A stretch of DNA of 64,000 bases. Origin: Portulaca oleracea. Taxonomy: Eukaryota; Streptophyta; Magnoliopsida; Caryophyllales; Portulacaceae. The notes below the pieces were generated by a model. It ran no database searches, was not told the DNA's origin, and saw only the letters and a program-made list of their open reading frames with translations. Shown here piece by piece: positions 47,079 to 57,198 of the stretch. The stretch is from assembly GCA_029582165.1 (NCBI GenBank), contig CM055875.1:441501-505500 (forward strand), read 5' to 3'. The position numbers and the translations under genes were made by a program. The first letter of the stretch is position 1, and each line of letters starts with the position of its first letter.

Positions 47079-48280
47079 TACCACTGTCGGAGGAGGACTC
47101 ACTCACTGCGTACCCTAGAAAGAAATCAGAAATCAGACTACTGACTCTATACAGCTCTCCCAAAATCAAAATCCCACCACTCTTTCAATTTTTCGATTCC
47201 TCAATTCAATAAACCTAATGCCTTTATATATGTCATATCTTACACCTTTACTGCTGCCTCTCTTCATTTTTGCATTTTCATTTTTGTATTTTTTTCACTC
47301 TTAATTTTAACTTTTATCAACTAAAATATATAGTATTAAATCATAGATGCTACAGACACATCCATTTATTTATATTATTGTTACAATAGTGACTAATAAC
47401 AAATTAAAAATATTTTGAGAGGTAAAATGGGTGAAATAGCAAAAATCATTGAAAAATCGAATTATATCCACTAACTCTTAAGAAGAGTTGGGCCACCAAT
47501 AAGTAGATCCTCATGTATAAAATCCAGTTACACATTATTTAACTTTCTAGTCGTTTATTAAATTTTCCCTATTTATTTACATGATTGTTATTTTTATTTG
47601 TTGTGCACCTTTATAAAATGCTTGAACTGGTAGGTATTCAAGAGAATAATTGTGGGTTGTCATTTGGGTTACTCATAGGTTTTCTTAAGGGTTCCTAAGA
47701 AATAAGTAACTTCATTTATCGGTATAGAAAACAATCAACTAGTTTTGTTCTTATTTGGGTTTTTTTGGGAATTTGTTTGATATCTTGGTTGAAGTTTTAT
47801 TTGAGGTATAAATACAATTGTTATATTTTGAACTGGATTTGATTGTTAGATCGAAACTTTTGTTGGGTCAATTGAGATCATTTATTGATTTTATGGTATC
47901 ATTTGGTTAGTCCTCTTTGTCGGTTTTGCCCTCCTTTCTTACACAAAAATTGAACCTCCCAAAACTCCACAAAATTACCTTACCTATCAAAAAAAAAAAA
48001 TACAAGCCTCATCCGGACATATTTTACACCTCCATAAAGAACCAAACTCCACAAAATGGCATCTTCATCAAGTTACATGGACACTCTAGAATCACCTTCC
48101 CAACCAACTCCTCATTCCCAACCTAACCTTGAAATGGATATCCAACATCTCTTAGATGGTCTAAAGGTCATGAACTGTCAAATGAGAGATCTCATAGGAG
48201 TTATAAGCGACTTAGACCTTCTGGAGTGTGCAATGGTGGGATTAGATGCTTAAGTAGATGAACTTGATGATGATGATGAT
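47079..48280. other. upstream region of the ankyrin gene, with an unassigned short ORF
   Basis: Contains the 5' UTR and promoter side of the ankyrin gene (AT-rich; no single convincing TATA box chosen). A plus-strand frame at 48056-48253 (65 codons, MASSSSYMDTLES) has no recognised domain. A GATGAT microsatellite lies at about 48266-48281. Confidence 0.4.
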
Positions 48281-48299
48281 AAATGTAACAACCAAACCC

Positions 48300-49330
48300 T
48301 AGGAATGATGTTTCACACACTAGATATGGATTTGGGGTAAAGGAACACCACCACGCAAGAACTATCTAATCCACCAAGAATTGATAAAGGAATCAACTAC
48401 CACAATTCTATAAAGGATTTGGCTTGAACACCACCCACAATTGGATTGAGCATAAAGTAAGCAAGACATTGAAGAAGAAAGAACTTGAGAGAAAACTCAG
48501 CTTTTCATTAAGGAGTATTAAATGCCTCTTCTAAACCACTGTAAATGGTTATAAACAATGAGGTGAAAGAGGAGAGATATGGGATCAAAAGACAAAAGGA
48601 TCCATGCCAAATACAATAAATGCCCTCTTAGAGTGGATTTACATTTCCTTAACGGAGGGGCAAAAGGGGGAAACACAAAAGCGGGGAGAAACAAAATGGA
48701 GGGGGAGGAGGAATGAGTGAAAGCCCGATTCTCCAATTCCTTCGTGGGCGCGACATACAAACCTCCCAGATCAGTCGCAAACGGGACATGAACGTCACGG
48801 GCGTGACCTCGTTCAGGAATCTGGACAAATTGGGGTTGTCATAGGGGTCATAGGTGCGACCTTTAGGTCGCAGTCGTGACCATATGGTGGTCGTGACCGC
48901 GACTCGGGAGGTTGAGGGCATGACCCAAAGCGATTCTCGAACGAAGTATCTCCTTGCCAAGGGGTGGGGTTGCGGTTGCGGTCGCGACTAAGCATGTTAT
49001 AGGCGGGACATTGTACACAACTCCACGATTCCAGGGGGAAGATCTCACGGGCGCGACAAGTCGATTGCAGGCATGACTCTTGGACATCGAGCCCAGTCAC
49101 GGTCATGACTCCCAACTTGCCTCTATTTTCTCCCCTCCCATAGAGAGTTTCATGGGCGTGACACAGATGTCACCGCCGCAATGTCCCAACTTGATGCACA
49201 TAGAGTTCCATCCGTCTCCTTGATGACAAAAAACCAACTCACCCTCAGGAAGTAAATGACCAAAAGCCCTCGGGGTTGGTGAACACTCTCGAGCCACTCA
49301 AAGGGGCTTGAGGCCGATCAAAAGGACGAC
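48300..49330 (-). repeat. LTR-like sequence of the chromovirus, with CpG palindromic module
   Basis: It lies just downstream (minus strand) of the integrase C-terminus, where a 3' LTR is expected. 48740-49190 is packed with GTCGCG/GTCACGGGCGTGAC-type units (for example GTGGGCGCGAC, GTCACGGGCGTGAC, GTCGCGACTAAG, CACGGGCGCGAC). A TATA-like minus-strand stretch (GGCATTTAATACTCC, about 48512-48526) follows. Ends are not defined. Confidence 0.55.
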
Positions 49331-49439
49331 CTACACGAGCTTAGGAGTTCCTGGGTCCCGAGAAGATTGAACTTCCAATTGGGTGCGAGACAATGCTACC
49401 CTCTTGGCTTGAGTGAGGATCGAAGAGAGGAGTATGAGC

Positions 49440-52400
49440 CCCGAGACTCTCCATCCTCCCCTTCTTGAATAAGATTTGCGTTCAAATCCTCATCGTGCTC
49501 ATCATCCTCGATGTAGGGAGAGGACCCACCAATGTTGAAGGTGGAGGAGACACCCATGTCCCCCGGAAGGTCGACCTTTTAGGCATTGTCATTGATCTTC
49601 TCCATGACATGGAACGGACCGTCGTTACAAGGCATGAGCTTGTTTTTCCTTCTTGACAGGAATCGTTCCTTCCTCAAGTAGAACCAAACCAAATCCCCCG
49701 GCTCGAAAGTGATGTTCTGAAGTTACTTATTGGCCCGAGCCTTGTAAACCTCATTGAGCTTCTCGAAGCGGGCCCAGATTTGTTGAAGAAGCTTTTGCAT
49801 TGCCTTGGCCTTCTCACTCGCCTCAAAGCTTGCCCTCGACTCCAAGGGTAAGAGAAGGAGTTCAACAGGGGTGAGAGGATTCACCCCATAGCAAGTCTTG
49901 AAGGGGGATTGTCCGGTGGCATTGAAAAGAGCTCGGTTGTATGTGAAGTCGGCATGACAAAGTTTGACGTCCCAATCCTGCAAACGCTTGCTCACAAGCC
50001 CTCGAAGCAAGGTGGAGAGGATCTTGTTTCTCGTTTCCGTTTGTCCATCAGCTTGGGGATGGTGGGACGTGCTGAAAAGCAACTCCATGCCTAAAAGCTT
50101 CCAAAGGGATCGCTAAAAATTATTAACGAATTTGCTATCCCTATCCAAAACAGTGGTCCTCGAAAAACCATGCAACCTCAACAATCTCCCGGAAGAAGAG
50201 ATTAGTGATGTGGGTAGCGTCATCAGTTTTCTCACAAGCAATGAAGTGTGCCATTTTGGAAAACCGGTCCACCACTAGTCCACTACCATCACCGCGTCTA
50301 ACCTCGAGTAGTCTGGGGAAGTGTCATAATAAAGTCCATACTCAAGTCCTCCCAAGGGTCGTTGGGTACCAGAAGGGAAGTGTAGAATCCTTGTTGGAAT
50401 TGGCACTTCGCATGGTGGCACGGGACGCACTTCGATATCACATCATGCACGTCACCCCCCATCTTAGACCAAAAGAAGTGCTCCTTGAGCATATCGATGG
50501 GCTTGTTGATGCTGAAGTGACTGGCAAGACCACCACCATGAACCTCCCTCACGAGCAACCACCTCAACGAGCATCTCGGGACACATAGCTTGTTCCCCTT
50601 GAAAAGGAACTCATTTTGGATCACATATGGTCCACCACCTCCCTTGAGATGAGGTATGAAATCCTCATCCTCCTGGTAACATTCTTGCATATGTTGGAAG
50701 CCAAGGACCCGAGCATCCATGATTAATCGTAGCGCATGTCTTCGGGGTGGAGCGTTGACCACCACATTAACGTTCCCCTTCTTGTGTTTAGCCACAAAGT
50801 TGAAGCTCTAGAGGTATTCCACCCATTTTTCATGTTAGGTGTTGAGCTTATGTTGGTCGGTTGTTCAGGTACTTGAGCAACATATGGTCGAAATGGAGGA
50901 GCAACTAAGTGAGTCTCAAGTAGTGGGACCAATTGTTGAGGGCACAAACAAGGGCATGGAACTCCATGCCATAAGTAGAGTAGTTCTTCCTCGAACCATT
51001 GAGCTTCTCACTGAAATAGGTTGTGGGGCGTTGATTTTGCACAAGGACGACCCCAATGTCCTCTCCACTAGTGTCCCAATCAACCTCAAAAACTTGCAAG
51101 AAGTCAGAGGGCAAGCATCAGAGCTTCACAAAGCTTGGCCTTGAGCTTCTCAAACGCATCGTCTACACCGATTTTGTCGCCCTAGTAGAAAAAAAAAACG
51201 TCGCCCTATACCAATTTTCTTGTAGTGACTTAACGTTGAAGCTCCGATCCTTAGTCTCTTGTGGATTACACCGATATACCGCCTTGTTGGGAAAAGGAGC
51301 CACACGCATGAGGTTAATTTGATGCTAGATGCCGCAAATGGGAGGAAGGCCGGGAGGTAGATCCATGGGGAAGACATTGTTGAATCGGGAAATGAGAGGG
51401 GCTATAAGAGGGTGGTGGGGTATCTCTTCCTCTTTGTTCACCTCTAACAGGAATAAGGCAAGTACTTCCTTCCCCATGCTTAGGGCATTCTCTACCCGTG
51501 GCATACACAAGTATTTAGGCTTCTCACTTCCCGCCCCGGTTTTGGTAGGTAATATTGCATGTGGTGCTAGGGGGAAAGTTTCACCCACTTGTTGTTGTGG
51601 ACAAAGGCGTAGGAGTTTTCCAGCCCATCATGTATTACATGTCAATCAAATTGCCACGGATGCCCCAAAAGAATACGACACATACTCCTTGGAACAACAT
51701 CACACAAAACAGAGTCGTGATATTATGGACAAAGTGATAAGGACTTGTTTAGCTACCTTCAAATCATCATTTTCATTCAACCACTTCAATGAGTAGGAGC
51801 ATGGATGAGGGATGGTTGGGAGACCCAATTTGTTCACCATGATGGTCGATGTGGCGTTGGTGCAACTACCTCCATCAATGATAAGGTTGCAAACCTTGAC
51901 TCCAATGGCGCACCGAGTGTGGAATATCCTTTCCCTTTGCGACTTGCCGAGAGGGGACTCGGTGGTGTGGAGCACGCACCTCAAGACAAGGATCTTCCTA
52001 TCGCCGTCCTTGAGAACCGCTTCCTCATCGAATTCAACCAAATTTTCCACAAGCACCTCAGGTTCTTCTTGGGTTGAAAGGCCTTCCTCAATTTCCTCAA
52101 CTTCTTGTATGGTCAAGGTCCTCCTTGTTAGGTAATCATTCTGGAAGTGGTTTTCCCCTTGGCATTTGAAGCACTTCTTGCCCTCGAACTTCTTTGGAAG
52201 CTCCTTAAAGGAGGGAAAAGCAATTTCCTTACCCTTGTTGACCCTCGGTGGGGGAGTAGTTCTAGGAGCTTCGTTGGATTGAGGAGTGATTGATTGTCTT
52301 GGCCAGGAAGGAAGGAAGAAAGAAGGGTCGGTCATAAGGCTTAGGAAGAGCCTTATCCTTTCCTTCGTTTAACCGTAAGAGCCAATTGCATAGATCATCC

Positions 52401-52600
52401 AAAGAGTGGTACACTTGGATCTCGGCCTTCTTTACAATGGAGGGAGTCGAACCGTTCAAGAAGCTCATCATAGTTTGCTCTGAAGGTTCTAAAAAAACAT
52501 TGTCGATGAGCAAATGTTCAAATTCTTGAATGTACTCACTTATGCTTCTCTTTCCTTGCTCAAGGGCGAAGAGTCTTCGTTTAAACAAGTCATCCTTCAT
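49440..52600 (-). pseudogene. Ty3/Gypsy chromovirus gag-pol, decayed and lacking reverse transcriptase
   Basis: Minus strand, in order: gag (52600-52262, KRRLFALEQGKRSISEYIQE); zinc knuckle KKCFKCQGENHFQNDY, whose last Cys is Tyr; protease IIDGGSCTNATS (about 51880); the pre-RT phrase FPMDLPPGLPP (51.36 kb); then a jump to RNase H (FEVDWDTSGEDIGVVL, 51.09 kb; TYFSEKLNGSRKNYSTYGME). Integrase follows: H2C2 finger (EVHGGGLASHFSINK, CVPCH), core start [15 protein letters not shown], core end HHPQADGQTETRNK, NRALFNATGQSPF, and the C-terminal part GPFHVMEKINDNAYKVDLPG (about 49.58 kb). The whole polymerase domain is missing at about 51180-51230. Several stops and frameshifts break the rest. Confidence 0.88.
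51176..51229 (-). mobile_element. CACTA (EnSpm)-like terminal fragment at the RT gap
   Basis: The minus strand from 51229 reads CACTACAAGAAAATTGGTAT, then AGGGCGACG, a T10 run, CTACTAGGGCGACA. CACTACAAGAAAA is the common terminal repeat of plant CACTA elements. TAGGGCGAC occurs twice, like a subterminal repeat. The opposite terminus is not convincing. It lies exactly where the chromovirus reverse transcriptase is missing. Confidence 0.5.
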
Positions 52601-52835
52601 CAGCTGGACACGAATGGCAGTTATCAGACATGAATGACAAACAAGAATCTACGGCCGCGGAAAAATTCAAAGATCCCTTTTCTATAGTGGAATTCTAAAC
52701 TCATGCAACAATGAACAAAGAAATTTCGACATCTATGCTCTTAAAGCAAACATTTAAAGTATCATTTATTTTAAATTCCACTTAAAGTATCCAAATCTAT
52801 TTGACAAGATAAAATGATATGATCCAAGCTTATAC

Positions 52836-52840
<5 letters not shown>

Positions 52841-52919
<79 letters not shown>
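52841..52919. repeat. (TG)n(TA)n compound microsatellite
   Basis: About 26 TG units (52841-52892), then about 13 TA units to 52919. Confidence 0.97.
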
Positions 52920-52922
<3 letters not shown>

Positions 52923-52963
52923 CAAGTGGAAGCAGAAAAATCGAAGCCTTTGACGGCACCGGA

Positions 52964-53290
52964 GCCATCGACGTCGCGCTCGGTGAAATCTTCCGACATC
53001 AAATTGCCTCTCGTCAAACTAAGAGCCTAAACGGCATCAGAGCCATTGACATCGCACTCGGTAAAGTCTCTCGGCAGTGAATTGCCACTAACATCAAAAC
53101 CAAATTAGAGCCATCGTCATCGCGTTCGGTGAAGTCTCTCGGCATCAAATTGTCACCAACATCAAAACCAACATTAGAGCCATCAATATTGCGTTCGGTG
53201 AAGTCTCTCGGCATCAAATTGCCACCAACATCAGAGCCATTGACATCGCGTTCGGTGAAGTCTCACAGCATTGAATTGCCACCAACATGA
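52964..53290. repeat. tandem array A, five units of about 57-69 bp
   Basis: Each unit contains GAGCCAT(C/T)GACATCGCG, then TTCGGTGAAGTCTCTCGGCA and TCAAATTGCCACCAACATC. Units vary in length and by point changes. Confidence 0.85.
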
Positions 53291-53296
53291 AATCCA

Positions 53297-54235
53297 TCAT
53301 TCCGAGTAGGGCGTCATTCTCGCCTGAGATCATCCATCACTTCCAGTAGGGCGTCATTCTCACCTGAGATCATCTATCATTCCGAGTTGGGCGCCATTCT
53401 CACCTGAGATCATCCATCATTTCAAGGCGTCATTCTCGCACAGGATCATCCATCATTCCAAGTAAGGCGTCGTTCTCGCCTGAGATCAGCTTTCACGCAA
53501 CTTTCCATAATATCGAGTGAGTCGTCATTCTCGCCTGAGATCATCCATAATTTCGAGTAAGGTGTCATTCTTTCCTGAGATCAGCTTTCAAGCATCTTTC
53601 CATCATTTCAAGTAAGGCATCATTCTCCCTGAGATCATGCATAATTTCGAGTGACACGTCATTCTCTCCTGAGATCATTGATCATTTCAAGTAGGGCGTC
53701 ATTCTCGCCTGAGATCATCCGTCATTTCATGTAGGGCGTCATTCTCGCTTGAGATCATCCATTATTTGAAGTGAGGCGCTATTCTCACCCGAGATCATCC
53801 ATCATTTCAAGTAGAGTGTCATTCGCGCCTGAGATCCATCCATAATTCCGTGAAGGGTGTCATTCTCGCTTGAGATTATCCATCGTTCCAAGTGGGGCAC
53901 CATTCTAGCCTAAGATTATCCACCATTCCGACTAGGGCGTCATTCTCACCTGAGATCATCGATCATTCGGAGTAGGGCGTCATTCTCACCTGAGATCATC
54001 CATAATTTCGAGTAAGGTGTCATTCTCGCCTGAGATCATTCATCAACATTCAAGTAGAGCATCGCTCTCGCTCAAGATCATCCATCTACCAAGTAGTGCA
54101 TCATTCTTGCTCGAGACCCGCAACAAATTGCACCCCTCTGTTTCAGTCAAGTAGGGCGTCATTCTCGCCTGAGATCAACCACAAATGTCATAAATTCGCC
54201 AGCAACTAAGTAGGGCATCAAATTTCTCGAGATCA
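53297..54235. repeat. tandem array B, about 23 units of 40 bp
   Basis: The unit core is AGTAGGGCGTCATTCTCGCC followed by TGAGATCATCCATCATTTC. Successive GTAGG starts at 53306, 53346 and 53386 give a 40 bp period. Some units carry a further segment (CAGCTTTCAAGCATCTTTCC-like). It ends about 155 bp before the Tat-like LTR, where Tat/Ogre elements often carry tandem repeats in their 3' region. Confidence 0.9.
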
Positions 54236-54390
54236 TCACCAACAATCAAGCGCGGGATTTTAGCTTCCAAGCGTCGCCTGAGCTTTGCATTCCATAGTTA
54301 TATCCTCAAACCGGTGTCCAATAATAAGAACTACTTTGATTTTCATTCTATTCGGAGCCAATCAAACTGGGGGCTATCTGTAGACACTGG

Positions 54391-54910
54391 ATTTTATCAT
54401 AGTTTTTGTATATTTTAATGTAATCTTTTATTATTTCTTTTTATGTACTTTAGCTAGAAAGTAAGGAAATAAGGGGAGCCAAATTAAGCCTAAAGACTTG
54501 CATGCATGCACTCTACATGCACAAGTTTACATGGATATTTGCATGCAAAACTCACACGCAAACCATGGTCGCACATGCACTATTTTCTACGTCAAAATGA
54601 ACCAAAACCCTAGCCATGTACCTACATGTACAAGGGTATGTCAAAAACATTCAAGCCATGCAAAGTTTACGTAAAAAACCAAAAATATCATGCAAACATA
54701 CTTAAAGACCAATTGGCCTTCAACAAGGTTTTGAGTTTGAATTTCATTCTCCAGCTCCATTATTATCACCGTCAAAAAATGCACAACAGTGTGTTTTGTC
54801 CTCGACCACAGAAAGCAAAGGGGGATACCGAAAATGGTTTAAGTATCAATAGGAAGAAAAAAAACAAATGTTCCTCTCCAACACTAACTAGGAAAATCAA
54901 TAAAACCACT
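54391..54910 (+). repeat. Tat/Ogre-like LTR start, plus orientation, truncated
   Basis: A polypurine-like ACTGGGGGCTATC precedes TGTAGACACTGGATTTTATC. It resembles the LTR start at 37268 (minus) and shares CTTGCATGCATGCACTCTAC and TACATGCAC. Similarity is lost by about 54910, so most of the LTR is missing or diverged. Confidence 0.6.
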
Positions 54911-54999
54911 TAGCCTTAAGAGAGAGTATCATGTTAACACTTGAACTAACCACATGAAATGTTAATGGGTGGGGAATTCAAGCCACCAATCATCCCAAA

Positions 55000-56170
55000 T
55001 GTTGAATGAAGTTCCACTGTGGACCAACTGTCGAGATCAAACATGTCTGGATGGTAATAATTTTTAGTTCTCACAACTCTTGCTACGAGTGTGGAGCATA
55101 TCGTCGCGTGAGTGGGTGAAGATTAGCTTGAGTGTGTGAATGGGAGCGATAATCAACACGAACAAAGGTTTGAACACCCAAAGGAAGGATATGACCTTGA
55201 GCAAGGAGGGTCCACAACTCTAGGCCTCACACCCCACCATAATTATCATAGGTAATCCACTAATAATCACTAAAGGAATGACTTGCTAACACCACCATTG
55301 ACAAATGGATAAAGTAAGAACAAGATTTTTGGGAGAGAAACTAGGGAAAACGCTAATATTGCATTAGCAAATCATTCATCAACATAATCTACCTGGGAAA
55401 TAAACTAAGGAGGGGTATTTATACTAATGGGGGGTAAAACATAAAATTACAACGGTTAGCCACGAAACACGCGTCGCAGCAGGGTCGTCGCGGGTGTCAC
55501 GGGAGCGTCGCGGGCGCTAAGCAGCAGACGGACGCAGCCACAGCAACTGGACAGTGGAGGGTCACGGGTGCAACACCAAACATCGCGGGTGCGACGCCCT
55601 TCTGGATGTAGTAGTATCATCCCAGGCAGAAGGTGGTCGCAGGGGCGACCTTATGCGTCGCGGGCGCGACTGCCTTCTGGGGCAGTTTTTCCTGCCGACT
55701 TCAAACACGCATAACTTCTTCATCCGGGCTCCGTTTTATACCCATAAGATATCGATGGAAAGCTCTCGATGTGTACTTTAAGCTCCCAAAATTTGAGACC
55801 CATCGGAGTTGTATTGAAAGAGTTATGACCCAAAGAGTGAAGGCACGTCCATTCCAACAACGCATGTTGACCCTTTTCCGCTTATCTTTCCGAAAGACTC
55901 TGAACCCTTTTAAAGACCCGAAGTAGGTCCCGATGAGGACCCGTAGCTCCACTCCCATGGTCCGGGGTCCCATTTGAAGTGGATACCACAACCAACGATG
56001 ATCGATTCATGCCTCCAAGGTCCCGGGTCCACCTTGAAATGCACTCCACACCCTAGCTTGGAGTTGATTTCTTCGAGTTCTTTGGAGGGAGTGAGGATAG
56101 ACTTGAAAACCATGGATCCCGAGGCTCGGGCCCCAGCTCGGTACACTTCAGAGTGGATTACTATGCTTTG
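55000..56170 (-). repeat. LTR with CpG palindromic module, minus orientation
   Basis: The module occupies 55470-55680, including a perfect GTCGCGGGCGCGAC at 55657-55670. On the minus strand it is followed by a TATA box, TTAGTATAAATACCCC (about 55412-55427), then a leader. The sequence on the far side (CATAACTTCTTCATCCGGGC) is typical of plant LTR U3 regions. Order and TATA context match the 48.3-49.3 kb copy, so it may be the 5' LTR of the same chromovirus family. Neither end is defined. Confidence 0.5.
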
Positions 56171-56379
56171 ACAATAATTCTTTGATCAAGGCCACCATCT
56201 ATTTGAACTCCATATGTTTCTCTAATATTTAGCTTTCACAATTCTAGCCAATTAACTTTCCTTTCTTCATCCTTACGTTTTCTAAACGACAAAAAAAGGG
56301 ACATCAACAACAACTAGGTAGTCCTTCTATCAAAGGATCTACCAAACACATCTTTGCATAAAATTACAGGTAAAAACCT

Positions 56380-56780
56380 ATGAACACTATGATTCAAACA
56401 AAACATCTGAATGAATTGAAAGACCATATTTAGCAAGCCAATTTGCGACCCTGTTGCCCTAATGATCAATATGTGAAATTTGAACCTCATCATACAAACT
56501 CAATGTTATATGTCCTGGACCAAACATAAATCTTCCATGGAATATGAAAGACTTGCTTAACAACATTAATAAGAACAAGATTATTTCCTTCAACTCCACG
56601 AATAGGTTCCTAAAACGATAAATAGCATCACGTAATTCATTCTTCATAGTAGTTGCTTCGGCCACAAGAATGGAAACATCATATCCCTAAGGTTGAATGG
56701 TAGTGCTTGAAGAAGCCAACCCCGACAGTCCAGATGATATACAGCCCCATCCATATGTAAGCCCACGAAAAGTTGTTATA
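56380..56780 (-). pseudogene. LINE-type RNase H (RVT_3) relic
   Basis: Minus-strand translation shows DGAVYHLDCRGWLLQALPFN, then VAEATTMKNELRDAIYRFRN and, at the end, VQISHIDH, stop, GNRVANWLAKYGLSIHSD. This is the fold and closing motif (H..R..N..AD.LAK.G) of the RNase H domain found in plant LINEs. At least two stops are present, so it is dead. From 56790 to 57190 I see nothing further. Confidence 0.7.
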
Positions 56781-57198
56781 TTAATAGCCTACTGTACAGA
56801 GTGACTAATATTCACCAAGAACCTAAAGACACTAATAGTATAGGCTGTGAAAAAGAAAAAGGCTTCTTCTTTAAATTTTTTATTACTCCATGTGTAAGGC
56901 CAAAGGGGCCTTGTATTCTATTAATTATAGGAGAGGATCTCCCTAATGTCCAGGGCTAGACTGACATTATTTCTTCTTGCAAGAACTCCCATAACGGGAA
57001 ACAACACAAATATCTTCTCAAAATTAACCATTTCTTCAAGGCTCTCTCGCACAGCTCTTAATTACTTGGTGATATTCTCAGCTCTAACTAACTAACATGA
57101 AACACTCCCATATATCTGCTGCAACCAAAAGTGGAACTTAAAAGCCCACTTTAACACCCAATGGAATTGCTGATACAGCAACCAATAGCCTCACAGTG

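Noticed and set aside
46776..47102. Start of the ankyrin protein eight codons upstream (SPPPTVV-MAVPG)
   Set aside because: The codon at 47102-47100 is GTG. The first ATG in frame is 47078 and fits the family start MAVPGRR.
48649..49115. Minus-strand ORFs of about 100 codons
   Set aside because: Same reason: translations of the CpG palindromic module.
52766..53080. ORFs reading CVCVCV / YIYIYI / THTHTH
   Set aside because: They are translations of the (TG)n(TA)n microsatellite.
53297..54235. CRISPR array (regular repeats)
   Set aside because: Eukaryotic context, no unique spacers: the whole 40 bp period is repeated, so it is a tandem minisatellite.
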